Assembly: GCA_002682825.1 (NCBI GenBank)
Contig: NOKP01000014.1
Location: 755,559-819,558 of the forward strand
Direction of reading: 5' to 3'
DNA length: 64,000 nucleotides
Source: Neonectria sp. B-13
Taxonomy: Eukaryota; Ascomycota; Sordariomycetes; Hypocreales; Nectriaceae
Positions 1-16,449 of this stretch are shown one piece after another (the stretch's first letter is position 1; each line of letters begins with the position of its first letter). The notes beneath the pieces are model-generated. The model saw nothing but the letters and a program-made list of their open reading frames with translations, was not told the origin of the DNA and did not search any database. The position numbers and the translations under genes are program-made.

Positions 1-3000
1 GGAGCGTGTCTAAGGTCGCCTCGGGGCCAAGTTGAGGTTTGGAAGAGTGAAGAGATGCGCGGTATCAACAACAAAAGTTGTGAGGTTGCTCAGTTGGCAC
101 CAGGAACGTGCTACAGCTCCACGAAACGGGTGATAGGGCGATGGCCGGGCAGGTTTAGCTTCGAGGCCCGCGTCAGGTTGGTGTTTGGTCCGGTAACAGG
201 GGAAAGAAGGTAATGGCTGAGCGCTTGCAAAGAGACTCGCGGCGGCGCGGCGGTATATGTTGGCGGCGGCAGTGGTAGCGCCGTTCGTGAGGCCAAGGGT
301 AGGTTTATGGTTAAGTGTGTGATGCGAGGAGCTAGGCTCAGTTCTTGGGCGCGGATCTTGCTGGGGGCAGAGGAGGGGCTAGGCAAGGATGGTCGCGCTC
401 GTTCTCGATCACAGAAGGTCGAGGGGCTAAGAGTGATGGTACTGCTTGGGGAGCGCGACACTAATATAGTGCGATATTGAATCGGACTGGTAGTGTGGAC
501 TGCCCAGGTCGAAGAGAGTCTAGCGCCTGATTCCGAGATGGGTAAGGGGGTGCTAAAGTGTATCTGGCGACGAACACTGACTCTTGTCTGTTCTGAGCGA
601 CTCAGGCAGTGCAAGGGGGGGTGTGCGAATGTGTGGCTGTCCGGGAAAGCTTCTGTCGTGACGGGGACGGGGACGGGGATGGCGAGGGCGGTGCGGGACC
701 GAAGAATTTTATAGGGTCCTCGACCAAAAATGAATGACGGAGTGATGGACAGGACGAGCTCCGCAACTTGGCGCGACCCAGCACTCGATGCGAGGTGGGA
801 CCGACTGGCAGACGGCTGGTCCTTGTCTGCGTTGAGGCTGCGTCGAGTGTGCGTTGAGCCTGCGTCGACTGCAGTCTGCAAACCCTGGCGAGACGACGAA
901 CGAACTCTGGCAAATTCCCCTTTGGCTGGAAGATGGCGACTTCCAGGTGGCCGGTTCCAGGTAGGATTCTGCGCTTATCGAAGCAGTGTGATGGCGTTGG
1001 ATGCTGGTCGAGGGGGGCGTGCAAGAGTCGGGGTATTTCCGTTGTAGCGCAAGCAGATAGTGGAATTAGTTCACAGGTCCAAGTTGCGCAGACTAGACTC
1101 CGCTGCGTCGAGGTAGGTAGATCGCTCTGCCGAATGTACCCCACGTAGTGACCGGTGCCGGATCAGCCGCTGACTCGTGGCTCGAGCGAAAGCGGCGAGG
1201 GCGAGGGCGAGGGCGAGCAATTACGGGTACGCGAGAAGAAGACGGCCAGTTGGCCAGCTTGGGTGTGTGTGCGAGAAGACAAGGAGACTGGAGACTGAAG
1301 ACTGGAGACTGGAGACTGGAGAGAACGGAGGGAGAGGCGAGAGGCAAGGTGAAGGAGAGTGGAGGTGGGAAAAACAGGAGGGTCGCGGACTGGTGACTGC
1401 GCTTTTCTGGCTAGCAGAAATTTGACGGCCAGTGAAGGAGCAGACGAACGGGAAACCCTGTCCCCTGCCAACCTTCTGTGTCCTGGTCCTCACTCCTCGC
1501 AGGCTCGCAGGGACGCAGACTCGCTCCCCTCTTCTCTGGCCGCCAGGTTCAGCGCGACTAGAATTTGTGGCGGAGGGGGCGCTCGCGAGGGCTGGAAATG
1601 TGGCGATTGCAGACATGTTTGAGCGTGTCAGTCTCCAACGCCGCCAACTGAAGCAATGGATACGGGTGCAGGTGTCGCTTGGTTTTCTGAGTCGGGCATC
1701 CCGTTTCGGCGAGTATCGTGGATTCTCTGGCTACGATGGACGTCTCCATGTCTCCATGTCGCCATGTCTCTGATGCCACAGCCAGCCGTTCGGAAAGTAC
1801 AAGCACCAGTACCCAGCCATCACGAAGCCGGCGCACTGGAGTCGAATGGGGGTGGCTAGGTCGACCGGGGGTGTGGTCGACAGGTGCCCTCCCCTGACAC
1901 CTGCTCCCCCCCCCCTTCCCAATCCTTCCCAATCGCCCACTCTGCGCTGCGAGCTGCGATGTCTGAGCTGAGGGTTTGGGTGGAGGGCCCCAGTCCGGCG
2001 GCGAACGAGGTGAGAGGGTGCAGGGCCACGGAATGCCCACGGCGGGAGCGACTCCTCCTCCATGGCACACAGTGCGCAAATGGAGTCCCCGAACTGCGAC
2101 AGTCGATCTGCGGCCTTTTCCAGGACCAAGCCCAATCAGACACAAGGTGGCTGGTCCCACCGTAGAGGAGGCGTCCAGGATGCCTGGCAGAATGCACCTC
2201 GGGGGCTTGGCTTCAAGTCCTCAAAGAGGGGTTAGGGTGCCGATTATCCTTCTTGCCAGCGAAATGCCAATGGGGGTTCTCCGTGACCACAGAACGGGGC
2301 CCCAAAGCCTCGGGTGCCCGGATTGCCGCGGGCACAAGGCTCGCCGCTGTGGGAGAGAGATTGCGAGTGTCCCCTTGTGACCAGTACTGACTCAGTCAGG
2401 ATACCGAGAGACCTGGACAAGGTATGTTGAGGCCTCAGAACGTGGCGGCGAGACTGTGAGGGTGTGTGAGAGCCCGGCGTAGTGGTTCCCGCCAAGCGCT
2501 AGTCGCAGTCGCGCGTGAACCAAGCTCGATGAGGATGGGAATATTCTCCGCGACACGACTGTGTAACGAACGTCTTTGCTGCGGAACCACGCCAGTCTGT
2601 GCCTGAACCTGTCCTTGCGATTGTGTGTCTGTGATCTGGTATCGAGGAAGCGTTGACGTGCATATCCCAGGTTTCTCGGGGCTGACGCCGTCCACCGGGC
2701 TAGGTCTTGGTCCTGGGCCTTCGACAGTGGATAGGGGATCGGTCTTGGCTCTACTCCGTAACTCAGCCCTAGATGTGGTCGTCGCTGAGACGAAGGACAC
2801 GAGGTTGACGGGCGCTATGGGAACTGGCCCTCGGGGCGGCACTGGACCGCCGGATTGTACGCCGGAACTTGCACCGTCGGATCAGCATCCCGTTGGTCTC
2901 GCCCGCCAGCGCCTTGTGCCATGCCCGCGCCGGTGGTAACTGGAGCTCATGGCAATGTGCTTCCAGCGCTGTCAACTGGCCCTCTGCAGTTAGATATGAT

Positions 3001-6000
3001 AGGTCGTCGCGGGTGAGATGTCACAATCACAGACGTGACGGTGCACACGGGCGCCGACAAGAACGACCAGAGAGAGCGGAGGACATGGGGGGGAATGCCC
3101 GTCAGGATCAGTTTCAGAGGGCAAGAGGCCACATCGCATATTACGATTGATACCTGGAGAGTTTTTTCCTTACCTGCTGTCGCCAACTCAATGCAAACAC
3201 GATATATCGACCCTGGTGGTTATCTCTGCATTAGCTCAGAGAGACGCGCCGTTGGTAGCGTCGCGTCGCGCCTCGCTAGTGACCCGTTGACGAGCATGAG
3301 GTGGCTCTGCAAATACCTAGATCTATTCGTAGATCAATCATGGATGCAGGCGCGATGCATTGCTTGTTTCGTTTTACTCGGTCATTTGAACAAGTGTTTA
3401 TTTTAAGGTATGTCTTCTTACTGTGTCTTGTAATACTTTAGGCTACGCCTCACACCTCCAGAGTGGGTGCTCCTTCCCTTCACAATGGTTGCGTAAATGT
3501 GATGTATTCTTCCTACGAATAGAGCGCCTGCTTATGTAGGGAAGAAGCTAGTCGCATCGTCAATGTGTCTCTGGAACCAACCAAGCAAACAATCGTTCTC
3601 CCTTCTACACCATCAGATCCTAGTCTCTGCGTGATACATCGAAATTATTATGTCGTCACATTTTGTTTTTTCCTTAGTCTGAGCTTTCGTTTTTCCTTAC
3701 TATTTCCTTCCCACCATTGCCACATTGCCAGCGTATCAATGTCTCGCACACAATCGCAATTTGCTTGTCTTGACCGCCTCCAGCAACTTGGAAAGCCCGT
3801 TGGCTCCGTCGCCTTGATCTGTCGTCCTCTTTCCAGAACCCTGGCACGGTTGACGCCGTCCTAGTCGAATGATCTGTCATGGAGTTTTAGGCGCAAACAA
3901 GATCTCAAGCGAACCGAACCTCCGGGATGAACTAAAAAGCTTCAATGCCCCAAAGAGGCACAGCCGGCCCATCTCGTTGGTGGGCTCGCTAGGTACTTCG
4001 ACTACCCCATTTTGCCTACGACCAACGCATCGACAAGTGCCATCTGGGGCTCGCCTACTAGGCCTCAAGGGTCGGAGCGACCATGTCCACGACTGCTACC
4101 GCAGGCCACGGGCAAGTCAATTCCACGTCGTCCACTGCACAACCGCGGTGACGCAGTGACACCGCAATGCATCAACAGGGCGCCTGACCACATGCAGATG
4201 TTCCGTGATGAACCAATCCCAGACGGGTGCTCGCCCAACGGGCACGAATTGGGCGGCAACCCAAAGGCAAGACACGCACAGGAAGGCAGGGGGCGAAAGA
4301 AAACGACCGTCGCTCATCATTATTGCTCTTGGCCGAAGACCCAGAGGGTATCACTCGCCCGCAGGTCATCAGACCAACCTCGTTTTTTTTTTATCCAACC
4401 GCATCACCCCCGTCCTTGACCCCCGTCCTTGCAACAGACAGCAATGCGGTTCCCTGTTGCACAATCGAATGGAACCTCACCAGACGACTCCACGTGTTGG
4501 ACATGACTTTTGTGCACCTTGAGTCTGCAAGCCAGTCTAGAGTAGAGCTCACGTGGAGTATCCACCGATGCGCGGTCCATGCCGATTCTAGCCCCTCAAG
4601 AGCCAGTGGCTTAGCACTTGTTGAACATTTCCGAAAATGCGACGTCTTTGCAGTCGGGTCATCAAAGGTCACCCACAGTCGCCCAAAGTCACCCGTAGGG
4701 CCGCTCCGTTTGTCGGAATCCAGAACGGCCGGGCAGCTGTGCAGGCATTACCCAGGACGTCAATCCTCCTGCAGTACTGTGCCACACCCACGGCGAACTT
4801 CAATCACCAGCGCTCCGCCGATGATTTGTCTGTGTACCTAGTCGGTCGGTGGATGGCATCGGCGCTCTTTTCCTTCTTGGCTCGCATGCAGGGCACCCTC
4901 TTCCATTTCGATGAAACCCCATTCCCGTCCGAGAAATCCGCTGCACCCGCCTTCTGTCCTCAGGCTACTACATGTCGAACATCAACCAAATCAAGGGTCC
5001 GATATCACCGCAATCCATCACCCCGGGACAGACTACCGACACGTTCTCGATCCAAAGATGGTCTCGCCCCTACGATATGGGGATTCCGGTAGCCCCAGTG
5101 GCGCGTTTTAGCCTACAAGCTTTGGTCAACAAGCTGTGGAGGAGGCCAGTTCCCTGTCACGCAATGTTGTCTATCTCAACCTCAGGCTCCACGGAGCATT
5201 GGCTCCATCATTTACAGGCAGGCATGCCCTGACTCGCTCATGGGTCTCCTGTAATCAGGGCCTCTGCGATGAGCCGGTCACCTTCTAAACGCTAAAGAGG
5301 TGTGTTTCGTTTCTGCAGCCATGGTCGCCATCTTCAACGCGCCTAGATCTCCATGCTCCCTTGATGCCCTCTCCCCCGAGATTACTCGAGTGGTTGCGAG
5401 GATAAGACTCGGGAATGGCATCCGGTGTAAACGCCGACTCGAGCAGGTTTTTTTTCTTATGTCTCGGACGAAGGAGCCTGAGCTGAGCCCCCAGTTAAGA
5501 CGAGATGGCATGGGCATTCTCGAAAGAATTGGCCTCTACAATTCCGCGTTGGATTCCTGATTATATCATACATCCACTCTCATGCAGCTTTCCCCTGGCT
5601 TTCTTCTCCTTGACCGCCTCGCCGCACAGTGGCCCAACCGCCAGGATGGTCTTTGCTCGAGTCTGGTAATGGGATGGGGTCCTCCTGCGGGATATGGGCA
5701 CCCCTAGACATGGAGTCATGGGGCCGCATAGAAGGGCACGGACTGCCGGGGAAGGCCATCATTTACACCATGTTCATCCTGCAGGGGATGGTTGTCTAGG
5801 CCTACCGGGGTGAGAGCAACCATGGTCACAGTCGGAGACGCACTGTGGTTAAATCAATCCCATCGGTCATCGGCCATGTGCAAAGTACCGACTCACCTCG
5901 TCGCGGTTTCATTTCCTTCGACCTTGATGAACGGCCTGGAATTGCAGGCTGGAAGCGGGACCTTTTCTCGGGCACAAGGCATACAGCTCATATCAGTTAC

Positions 6001-8476
6001 GGAGAAACGGTCGTCTATGCATGACTGCTCCTCCCTTTCTCCGGGCGACGAGGACGATGAGGCGGAGTTAATCACACCAATTGGACTATCAAGATGTGTG
6101 TTCCCAACAGTTCCATTACACGCACCATGGTGTCTGCGGGTCAATTTACTTGATATGAAGTGGTTCGCTGCGATTCAGCATCTGATCTCCAACCCCAAGC
6201 TTGAGGTTCTCTCAGGTTCGTAGAGAACCCACTGGCCGGGGTCCGCTCGGTGATTCAGCCCCTTCGGCTAACCACAACAAGATAATATGCGCCATAAAAG
6301 CCCTAAGCGTGGGTGTGAGTCTAGGAGCGAGGACAGAGCCCAGCCCCCAAATCCCCCACACATCCTTCAAGGAGAAAACCTGACCAGAGAGGAGGGCTTC
6401 TCTGTTGCCCAGGACAAACCTTGACTAGTGTCGTTCCGCCACTCTGGTCGACGCGACCTAACAATGACCGCGAACCACGCACCACGGATGAGAAACGCAA
6501 GAGAGGTGAGAGGGTCGGAAGGAAAGAGACTGTGGTGGAAGATTATCTCGAAAAAGGATGTTCCTCAAGTTCCGCCTGCGGCCATGGACTACTCGAATCA
6601 CAAGCAAATCCTGGTCAAGATGTTCCAGGTGTTGACAATTGTCGCCCCTAAATCTTACTGGCCCGTCCTTCACCATCGAAGTCCCACATCTTACATGACG
6701 CAGCAAATGTCTGGAAGAGTCAGGAACTCACAAATCCCACTAAGGTTAAATGATGGGATGATATCAAGATTTTGCAGGTATTTCGTCATTAATGACATTG
6801 GCCATTCCATTCAGAACATGATTGCAGACAGACGTTCGTGTGCTTCATATCAGAGTGGATCTGATGGCTGACGCAGACAGAGCGGATGACAAATTGGACG
6901 CTGAGGCTGAGGATCAATGTGAGCCGAATTCAGGTCTTGGCGTTTGGGAAAGGCGGCTGGTGGCCCGGTTTGGATGCTCTCCTCCTTGACCGCTGAGCTA
7001 GGTGACAGCTGGTACGTCCCACGTCCCCCAGATCTTGTCGATGTGGATTGAAGCTGATCTCAAGCCCATCGTGCTCCTGGTATATGGCGTATCTGCAGGC
7101 TTACCATGCAGCTATCTAGGTCTAGGACTGTAATCGTACAGTAATTAGAGCGCCAACGCCAACGTCAAAACAGATGAGTACCGGCATCCCGGATGCTCAA
7201 CAAGCCGGATGATACCCACCATCCCAATTTCGCACGACAGTGACTGAGCCAGGGCCAACTGGAGAACCGTGGGCACCTCGACTAGCGCTTTCTTGTTGAC
7301 ATTAGCGGGAGATTCGCAGCACGAACGAAGCCTAGAACCAAAGGGCTGATGAGTCGCTAGAATGTCACTTGCATCCAGGAACGTGCGAGACTACAGCAAG
7401 CCATGGGCTGTGACCGTGGACGGCAGTCGGTTTTAGCCTGCGTCGACGGTGTCTTGAACCCCAGCAAACGGTCGAACTAGTTTGGAGGCCGGGACGGCCA
7501 CGATCTCAAGGCTTCCCGTGGTTCTGGGAATCCCCCGCACGCCAGTTCCTTCTCATGTGCGCCTTGCCGAACACACGGAGATGAACAGTACGCCGAAAGT
7601 TGGCCGGCCAGCGGTGGGAGATGGCCTTCGTCGCCGGCTTCAGGTGCCAAAGGGAGAGCTTTGCTGGGCCAGGTGACCAGTCACCTGCTGATCTGCGAAC
7701 CAATCTCAATTCCTCTTGTTTCTAGCAAGGTCTCCACCTGCTGGACGAGGAAATCCAGATCTTGGTGGGCTGAGGGGCGCTAGTGATCTGCACGACGGTG
7801 GACGCGAGCAGGCCCAGACGACTCAGCTCACTAGCGCGCACCGACAGGGTTGAGTCCTCTGGGTTGGGTCCTCTGGGCTGGGAACTTGGGTCCTTGGGGT
7901 TAAATCCCCTCTGGCTTCTCGGCAGTCACCGGAGGACTGGTCAGAAAATGCTCTAGAGTGTGCGGAGATTGTGTCCAGATTGTTCTTCGGCACCGAATGC
8001 TGTACTTTGTTCCGGTATTCGTACTTCGTACCTGCGTACCTGCGTACCAAATGAGCCACACACGCATACCAATAGCGGCATCTTCCATTACGAGTGGGTT
8101 TCTCCCAACGAAGAGCCAAGCGCATGGAGTCCAGATATGGCATGGCCCCATCTAGGATGGCTTCATCCTGGGGAACAGACGGGGGATACGCGAGCTGATG
8201 CCGGTGACGATCCTGCCTGGTTGTCGTTCTGGAACCTCAAGGCTGAAGCAAAACGACACCTTCCTGAAGAAGAAGCCTTCAGCTGAGGCTACCTACAATT
8301 GTCTTCGTGACCTACGAAATGAGTCGACTACCTGGGCGTCTAGAACAGGGCTCGCGTTTCATTGTGGCCATGGGGGAGTACGGACGACGATTCACCTCTG
8401 TGGCCCCTGAACAGCCTGCACCCCAGGGCAAACACGGGCTTCAGAGCGCGGCAGCCGCTCGGTGGACATATCCAGC

Positions 8477-8483
<7 letters not shown>

Positions 8484-8514
<31 letters not shown>
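8484..8514. repeat. (CA)n microsatellite
   Basis: An uninterrupted CA/AC dinucleotide run of 31 bases in non-coding DNA, followed by a degenerate GGCACA. No gene overlaps it. It is a likely length-polymorphic marker. Confidence 0.95.
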
Positions 8515-8516
<2 letters not shown>

Positions 8517-9996
8517 CACAACCCGTCTTCAACTGTTTTGGAGAAGCCTGCAGGCAGAGGCTGAGAGCTACCATCATCATCACTATTTCTGGGATTCATC
8601 CTCCCAGTCTTTCCCAGGACAAGGGAGGGCCCTGAACCAAACGCCAACCTTGTGCTTACTGTACTGTACCTCTATACAGCGCTTTGCGGGTGGGCTCAGA
8701 GAGGGGATGAGGGGCTGAACTCTTCCGGATCCAGTCCCAGATCGAAATTGGAAATGGCCAGACGAGTTTCTGGGATTGTTGGAGCGAACAGAGGATGCCG
8801 TCGGCAGAGCCCATCCGGCACCTCAATCCGCCACCGACGTAATGCTCATCAAGCGCTGAATCGCACGCTCGGAATTCTCCAATACTTCGGCGTAAGACAT
8901 TGTTATTGGGAGGCCCATGACAGAGAGGTCTCCCTACATGCTGGATCAGACTCCACTCGAAAGCGGCCGCGAGAGACGGCTGGCCGGATCCAGCAGCATG
9001 GGCTCTTCAGGAGGTGGATCTCCCTAGTACCCGGAACCGCAGAGGGCCGTCTAGCGCCACTGCCCGATGGTTCGTGAGAGCAAGACTTGGCAGTCGCCAG
9101 TCGGCCTGGCTATCGCGGCTCGCTTGCGTACTTGGCCATCCGGTTTTTTCCCTGACCCAGGGAGCGGCCGATGAACTGGATGGACTCCAGAATCTCCAGA
9201 GACAGTACAGGCATCTAGGCCCTGACGTTGAGGCCCTACCTACCCTTACGTAGGTAGCACCCTGGTATCCCAAAGAAGGATGCCGCTGCCGAGTCAATCC
9301 TTTTTTTTTTTTCAACTTGGGGGGGGGTGAGAGAGGGTGTGAGGGTCATCGGGGGGACGGAGGAAGCCATTCATGCGTTGAGTAACGTTCAGGGGATGCA
9401 ATTGAACCATGACGATCACGGCATGTAAAAGCCGCTGTGAGCAGTCAGAGGGGGAGGACTCGAAGAGAGGTTCAGATAGGACGCCCCGGGCCAACTTCGA
9501 TACGGACAGGCAGGTTTGGGTCACGGGTGCCAAAGAATAACAGGGCAGGCAACGTCGACGGCGGAACACAATTGAGGATGTGATGAGGGTTTCCATCTGC
9601 TTGTCTCAGTTGGACGAGAGAGGCAGGTGAGGCCTGCACCTAGACAACGAGCGATGGCCAGAGATCCCTTGATGAGGAGGTCAGAGCATATTCGTACATC
9701 GAGACGACACGACACGACACGAAACGACACGACAGGGCGGCGGCCCAGCGAGGTCTGGCTGGCTGGCTGTCTGGCTGGCTAGGCCACTTGCACACCGCAC
9801 CGACCGACGATGGACTTGTGCGTGCGCTCGCGGCTGGAGGGAGAGAGGAGCTGACCTGGGGGAACAGGGATCATGGTCAGAATCTGCCAACTGCGCCGCG
9901 GACACGGTCCCCCAACTGCCAACTCCACGGTCTTTGCGCCCTCGAACCAACAATTGTACCACCACGAGCGCCAAGGCGTGGTGGGTGAGAGGCTGT

Positions 9997-10096
9997 NNNN
10001 NNNNNNNNNNNNNNNNNNNNNNNNNNNNNNNNNNNNNNNNNNNNNNNNNNNNNNNNNNNNNNNNNNNNNNNNNNNNNNNNNNNNNNNNNNNNNNNN
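9997..10096. other. Assembly gap (100 N)
   Basis: Exactly 100 unknown bases, the usual placeholder size, so the true gap length is unknown. It is followed immediately by a 28-base poly-C run, which is probably why the assembly broke here. Confidence 0.98.
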
Positions 10097-10124
10097 CCCC
10101 CCCCCCCCCCCCCCCCCCCCCCCC
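10097..10124. repeat. Poly-C run beside an assembly gap
   Basis: Twenty-eight consecutive C bases directly after the N gap, then a T/C-rich stretch and GTGTCTGT-type repeats at about 10156-10190. The full homopolymer may be longer and hidden in the gap. Confidence 0.9.
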
Positions 10125-12751
10125 TTTCTCCCTCTCATGCAGCCGTCTTCCCCCGTGTGTGTGTCTGTGTGTCTGTGTGTCTGAGTGCCCAGATGCCCGT
10201 GTGTCCGAGTGCCTGTTTGCCGGTACGTGCGAAGTATGCATGCCCAATCCGCACCGCAACCGCAACCGCAATCACAGCCGCAAGCAACCCCAGGCGCAGA
10301 CGCAGGCTCAGACACTAACACTGACATATGTCGTCAACCATCCTCCCTCCCCATCTCCGTGTCCGTCCTCGTCCCCTGCCCCCCGATATTCCTTTGTTGC
10401 GGGCTCTCCCCAGGCCGGAGCGAGGCGAATTACTTGGTCACCATCCGAATATTTTCGGACCCCCCTGTGAAAACTCGCTGCTCCGTTTCGCCTGTTGAGT
10501 GCCGGCCGGCCGCCGCTGCGCACCTCTCAACATTCCCCTGTCCCGCTGTGTAGGTACGTCGGGCCGGGATGTGGTATTTTCTCGGTGTAAAGGGTCGAGA
10601 CGGGTTATGTCCTCCGGCGTAGATGCAAGCCTCTTTCGGCGAATGCCTCCCAAGTCCGGGCCATCTGTAAATTCTCGGGAAAGAAGGTTTTTCCCAGCGG
10701 GCGTGGCGAAGAGGGCGTCGAGGTCAGCGCCAGAAAATGCCTGCGCCTAAGCTGCAATACTGAAGACGACGCGGCGCTCCAGCGGTATCTTGCCATCGAG
10801 ACCTGGGGTTGCGGCGTCGCCCACCACGCCCATGAATTTCAAAAATCTCCTTGGAGGCGACTAGCTAGTCTTGCTTCCGCTTAGGGGCCGTGGGTGGGTT
10901 GCGTCTTACGACGATCGTCGCCCTCTAGGCTACCCTGCAGCTGGCTCTTGATGCTTGTTTTTCAACTGATTGTCGTTTTGTTGACGAGCTGGAAGCCTTC
11001 ATGATTGTGACGTGCTTCTCAGTAGCTGTAGTATCATCTTCGATTCTCATCTTGGGCAAGATGCATGAGATGGGTCAGGCTGTAATGGGGTGTTGCTCTG
11101 CCTGTTCAACTTCATTCTCCTTTCCAATTCAGACGTGATTCTAACCTGAGAGTGAACTGTATTTAAAAGGCAGTGTCATTCAAGCAAGACCAAAGGGAAC
11201 ATGCACTTATGTGCTCGAACAGGGGGCCGTTATCTCCTTGACGTCCACCCAGTGTCAACGTCCTCACTCGATAGAGAGCAACCGAGGATCACGACATGTC
11301 TTCAGAGGACGTCGTTGTGCTGGCCACCAAGGAATGCTCCTCTGTCACGGTTCGGCTTCTTTCACACTCGACCACAATGGCATGGAGGACAACGCAGAAA
11401 TCAAAATGGGCGCTTTGAAACTTGCGGCCTAGTGAGGTCCTTAGCACCAAACCCACATGGACCAAGGACCTAAGGTGTACGAGCTCATGATCAGCTTCAT
11501 CTCCATGCTCGCGGATGGCTTATATGGTCTGAAGTTTGAGACGATGGATAGACAGATAGCCAAAGAGATGACCGAGTATTGCAAGGTAATCACAAGAGTC
11601 TTTCGATACATCAACTAGTAAAGCATTGCTGAACGTCTGATGCTACTCGACCCTTTACGCATGGCTGCGCTGGAAAAGAATCCAAAGGACCATGACATCC
11701 TTCTCCATGAGGAGGTTAAACCATGTCCAGAACCCAAAGGTCACCTTCGAAGATCCAAGGCAGGCCTAGGGAGAGGTTGAGATCATGCGTGACTGGGATG
11801 GTTTAAATTGCTGGGAAAGGAAGGAATGTACGTACACGTGAAGATGGACTCTGACAATTGACACAATCTGGAATTATGTGGATAAACACCGAAGCCAGTT
11901 ACTAACTATAGCCGGACAGGGCGTTAAAAGAACAAAGTTGGCAGGTTGAGTACAACGGAATAAAAACACCAAAGCGCACGCAAGGGCATGCCTTTGCGAA
12001 CACGAACGGGTGGCTTCTGTCCTTGGTTACGTTAAGGTGGTGTTAAAACATTGGTAGGCTAGACCTAAGACTACAAAACCTCTTCATCAATGACGCGACA
12101 ACAGCCAACGGTTTCATGTACATAAATAAATGCATTGACAAGAGTAACATGGAGATAGATAAAAGGTGATGAATGCACTACAAGCAAAACAACGGAAGCG
12201 GCACACATATTAAATCATACTTGATCAGGTTCGGTTATTGTATTGGTTACAATAGTTCTATCAACTTGACCGACTCATGGTTGAGCGCAACCCCCAGTCT
12301 CGGTCCAAGCAATCCCATGATTGTCATTAACCCAGCGTCAGGGTCTCCAATGCAGCAGCATTGTTCAGCTCGCAAGATATCTCAACTTCTTCATCACCTC
12401 CCAGCCCGATGCCAATCTAAAGCCATTACTTAGAGCAACAAAAAGAGAAAAATCAAAATATGCCGTTAAAAGATGCATCCAAAGTGGAACGCAAAGCAAC
12501 CCGTAATCCAGACCCACGTGTAGCGAGTCAATGTCTAATCGATCCACACCTGCCCTCTCTAACAAACAAACGCCGTTGGTGTCATGTGCTTTTCGGGATA
12601 CTCGAGTCCCTAGTACGTCAGGGTCCTTGGTATCAAGAGTGGGCTGAAGCCCCCGAGATCGACGTCAATTTTACCACCGACGGTTCCCCATCGGCATGTT
12701 GTTGGCGTTGGCTGCAAGGCCAGTCAGCTCGAGAGGGTGTTTCTAACTGCT

Positions 12752-15241
<2,490 letters not shown>

Positions 15242-16449
15242 GATTTCAGGAGATGGGAACGAGATGGATGTGTGCAACAGAGAACCCGTTTTATGGGATG
15301 GAATGGGAAAATGGGAGAAAGAGAGTCTTGGAAGAACCCGAACTGATATCTCACGTAAATGAGACTTCCCTCTGGATGATGAAAAGGAGTGCGTGCCCGA
15401 GGGTTGGTGATGATGTCCGGGGGAGAAAGGGCAGATTGTTGAGTGAAAGGTTTGAGTTGGAGGATCCCCAAATACCTTTGCGCCTGCCCGTGTTATTTTT
15501 TTTTCGCCGCTAGAAAAAAAAAAAGACGACGCACTGGCCTCGAGCGCCCTGCGGCAGGCCCGTGAGTGGGTCCGCCTGAGACTGGAGGCCCACTTGGCGA
15601 CTCCGCCACTCAAGGGTGGCCGAAAGGCTGATGACATAATCCGCTGCGATTGGCCTACCCTGGAGAACAGGGTTTTTTGGTCTCGGCGTGGCCAAGGAAA
15701 AAGTCCCTTTCAGGCCATGATGTCAAGGGCGACGCAGGAAAATTTGTCAGAAGCGCAAGCAGTTGGGCGTCAAAGGAATTTCATTGGTGTGCAGCCCCTG
15801 CCGACTTTGCGGTGTGGTTACTACTGGGCATCCTTTCCTTGTGAAATCTCGGTTTGAAAGAAGTTCCAACAGGGTTCGAAATTCTGATCAGCTTCCAAGA
15901 GCAACCCACTTGAGTATGGTTCTCCTGAGCGCGACCTTAGAAGGGTACCGATAGCCAGAGGATTCAACACAGAAAGCGCGAACTCTAGAGATTTGTACTT
16001 TGTATGTTGACCTGCTCTCGGCTTGCCATTTCCGAGCCAGTCAGGGTGCAGTTGGAAGACAAGTACCCATGCTTCAGGAAAAAGAGTCTTCCTGGCATCC
16101 TATCTGTCGGAAACAACATCGCCTCACCCGACCACAACTGTTCCAGTCGCTTGCCGTGCCCAAACTTCAAGCATCTAATGTTATAGACAGTATTAGTTCC
16201 GGGAGGCACGATGACGAAGAGGACATGTATCATGCCTGGATAAGGATACATTGCATTATTTCGTTGTCGTTTCGTTCCTACCCGGCATATCCCTGCTCCC
16301 ATATGTGAGGCAGAGGAGGCCGAACGGGAACCCCCTTGACGTATCTGCCCAGGCGAGTGCTGCCATGTATGGACATATCGTGTCTGTCACACCCATTGGC
16401 GAAGCACGGCGAAGAACAGCATGACAAGTCCTATTCAAGTCCTATTGCT
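15242..16449. other. Intergenic: dbp2 promoter side and kynureninase 3' side
   Basis: About 1.2 kb between the dbp2 start and the kynureninase stop, both genes on the minus strand. It holds the dbp2 leader and promoter, with an A-tract around 15522-15533 and T-runs at 15497-15505 on the plus strand, and the kynureninase 3' region. No supported gene. Confidence 0.7.

Larger units (their letters stand above)
1..12751. other. Long stretch without a supportable gene
   Basis: About 12.7 kb in which no open frame on either strand shows a recognisable domain, a convincing exon-intron structure, or the third-position C bias of the real genes in the window. The open frames in the first 3 kb are Ser/Pro/Arg-rich low-complexity translations of GC-rich DNA and overlap on both strands. 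The stretch holds a CA microsatellite, an assembly gap and a poly-C run (listed separately). A short frame at 11457-11618 is the only piece that reads like protein. The left end may lie upstream of a gene outside the window. Lineage-specific or non-coding transcripts cannot be excluded from sequence alone. Confidence 0.6.

Noticed and set aside
111..1144. Overlapping minus-strand open frames of 256 and 180 codons
   Set aside because: Both are Ser/Pro/Arg-rich, overlap in different frames, contain simple-repeat translations (PVPVPV, SPSPSPSP) and lack any domain or splice signals.
6428..6871. 147-codon frame considered as an orphan gene
   Set aside because: It has no recognisable domain, no flanking splice signals and no clear codon bias, so it is not listed as a gene.
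12215..12245. GATCAGGTTC, reminiscent of the conserved box of a TPP riboswitch on the minus strand
   Set aside because: The partner CTGAGA box, the GGATAATACC-like segment and a downstream thiamine gene are all absent; the thiamine gene in the window is more than 20 kb away.
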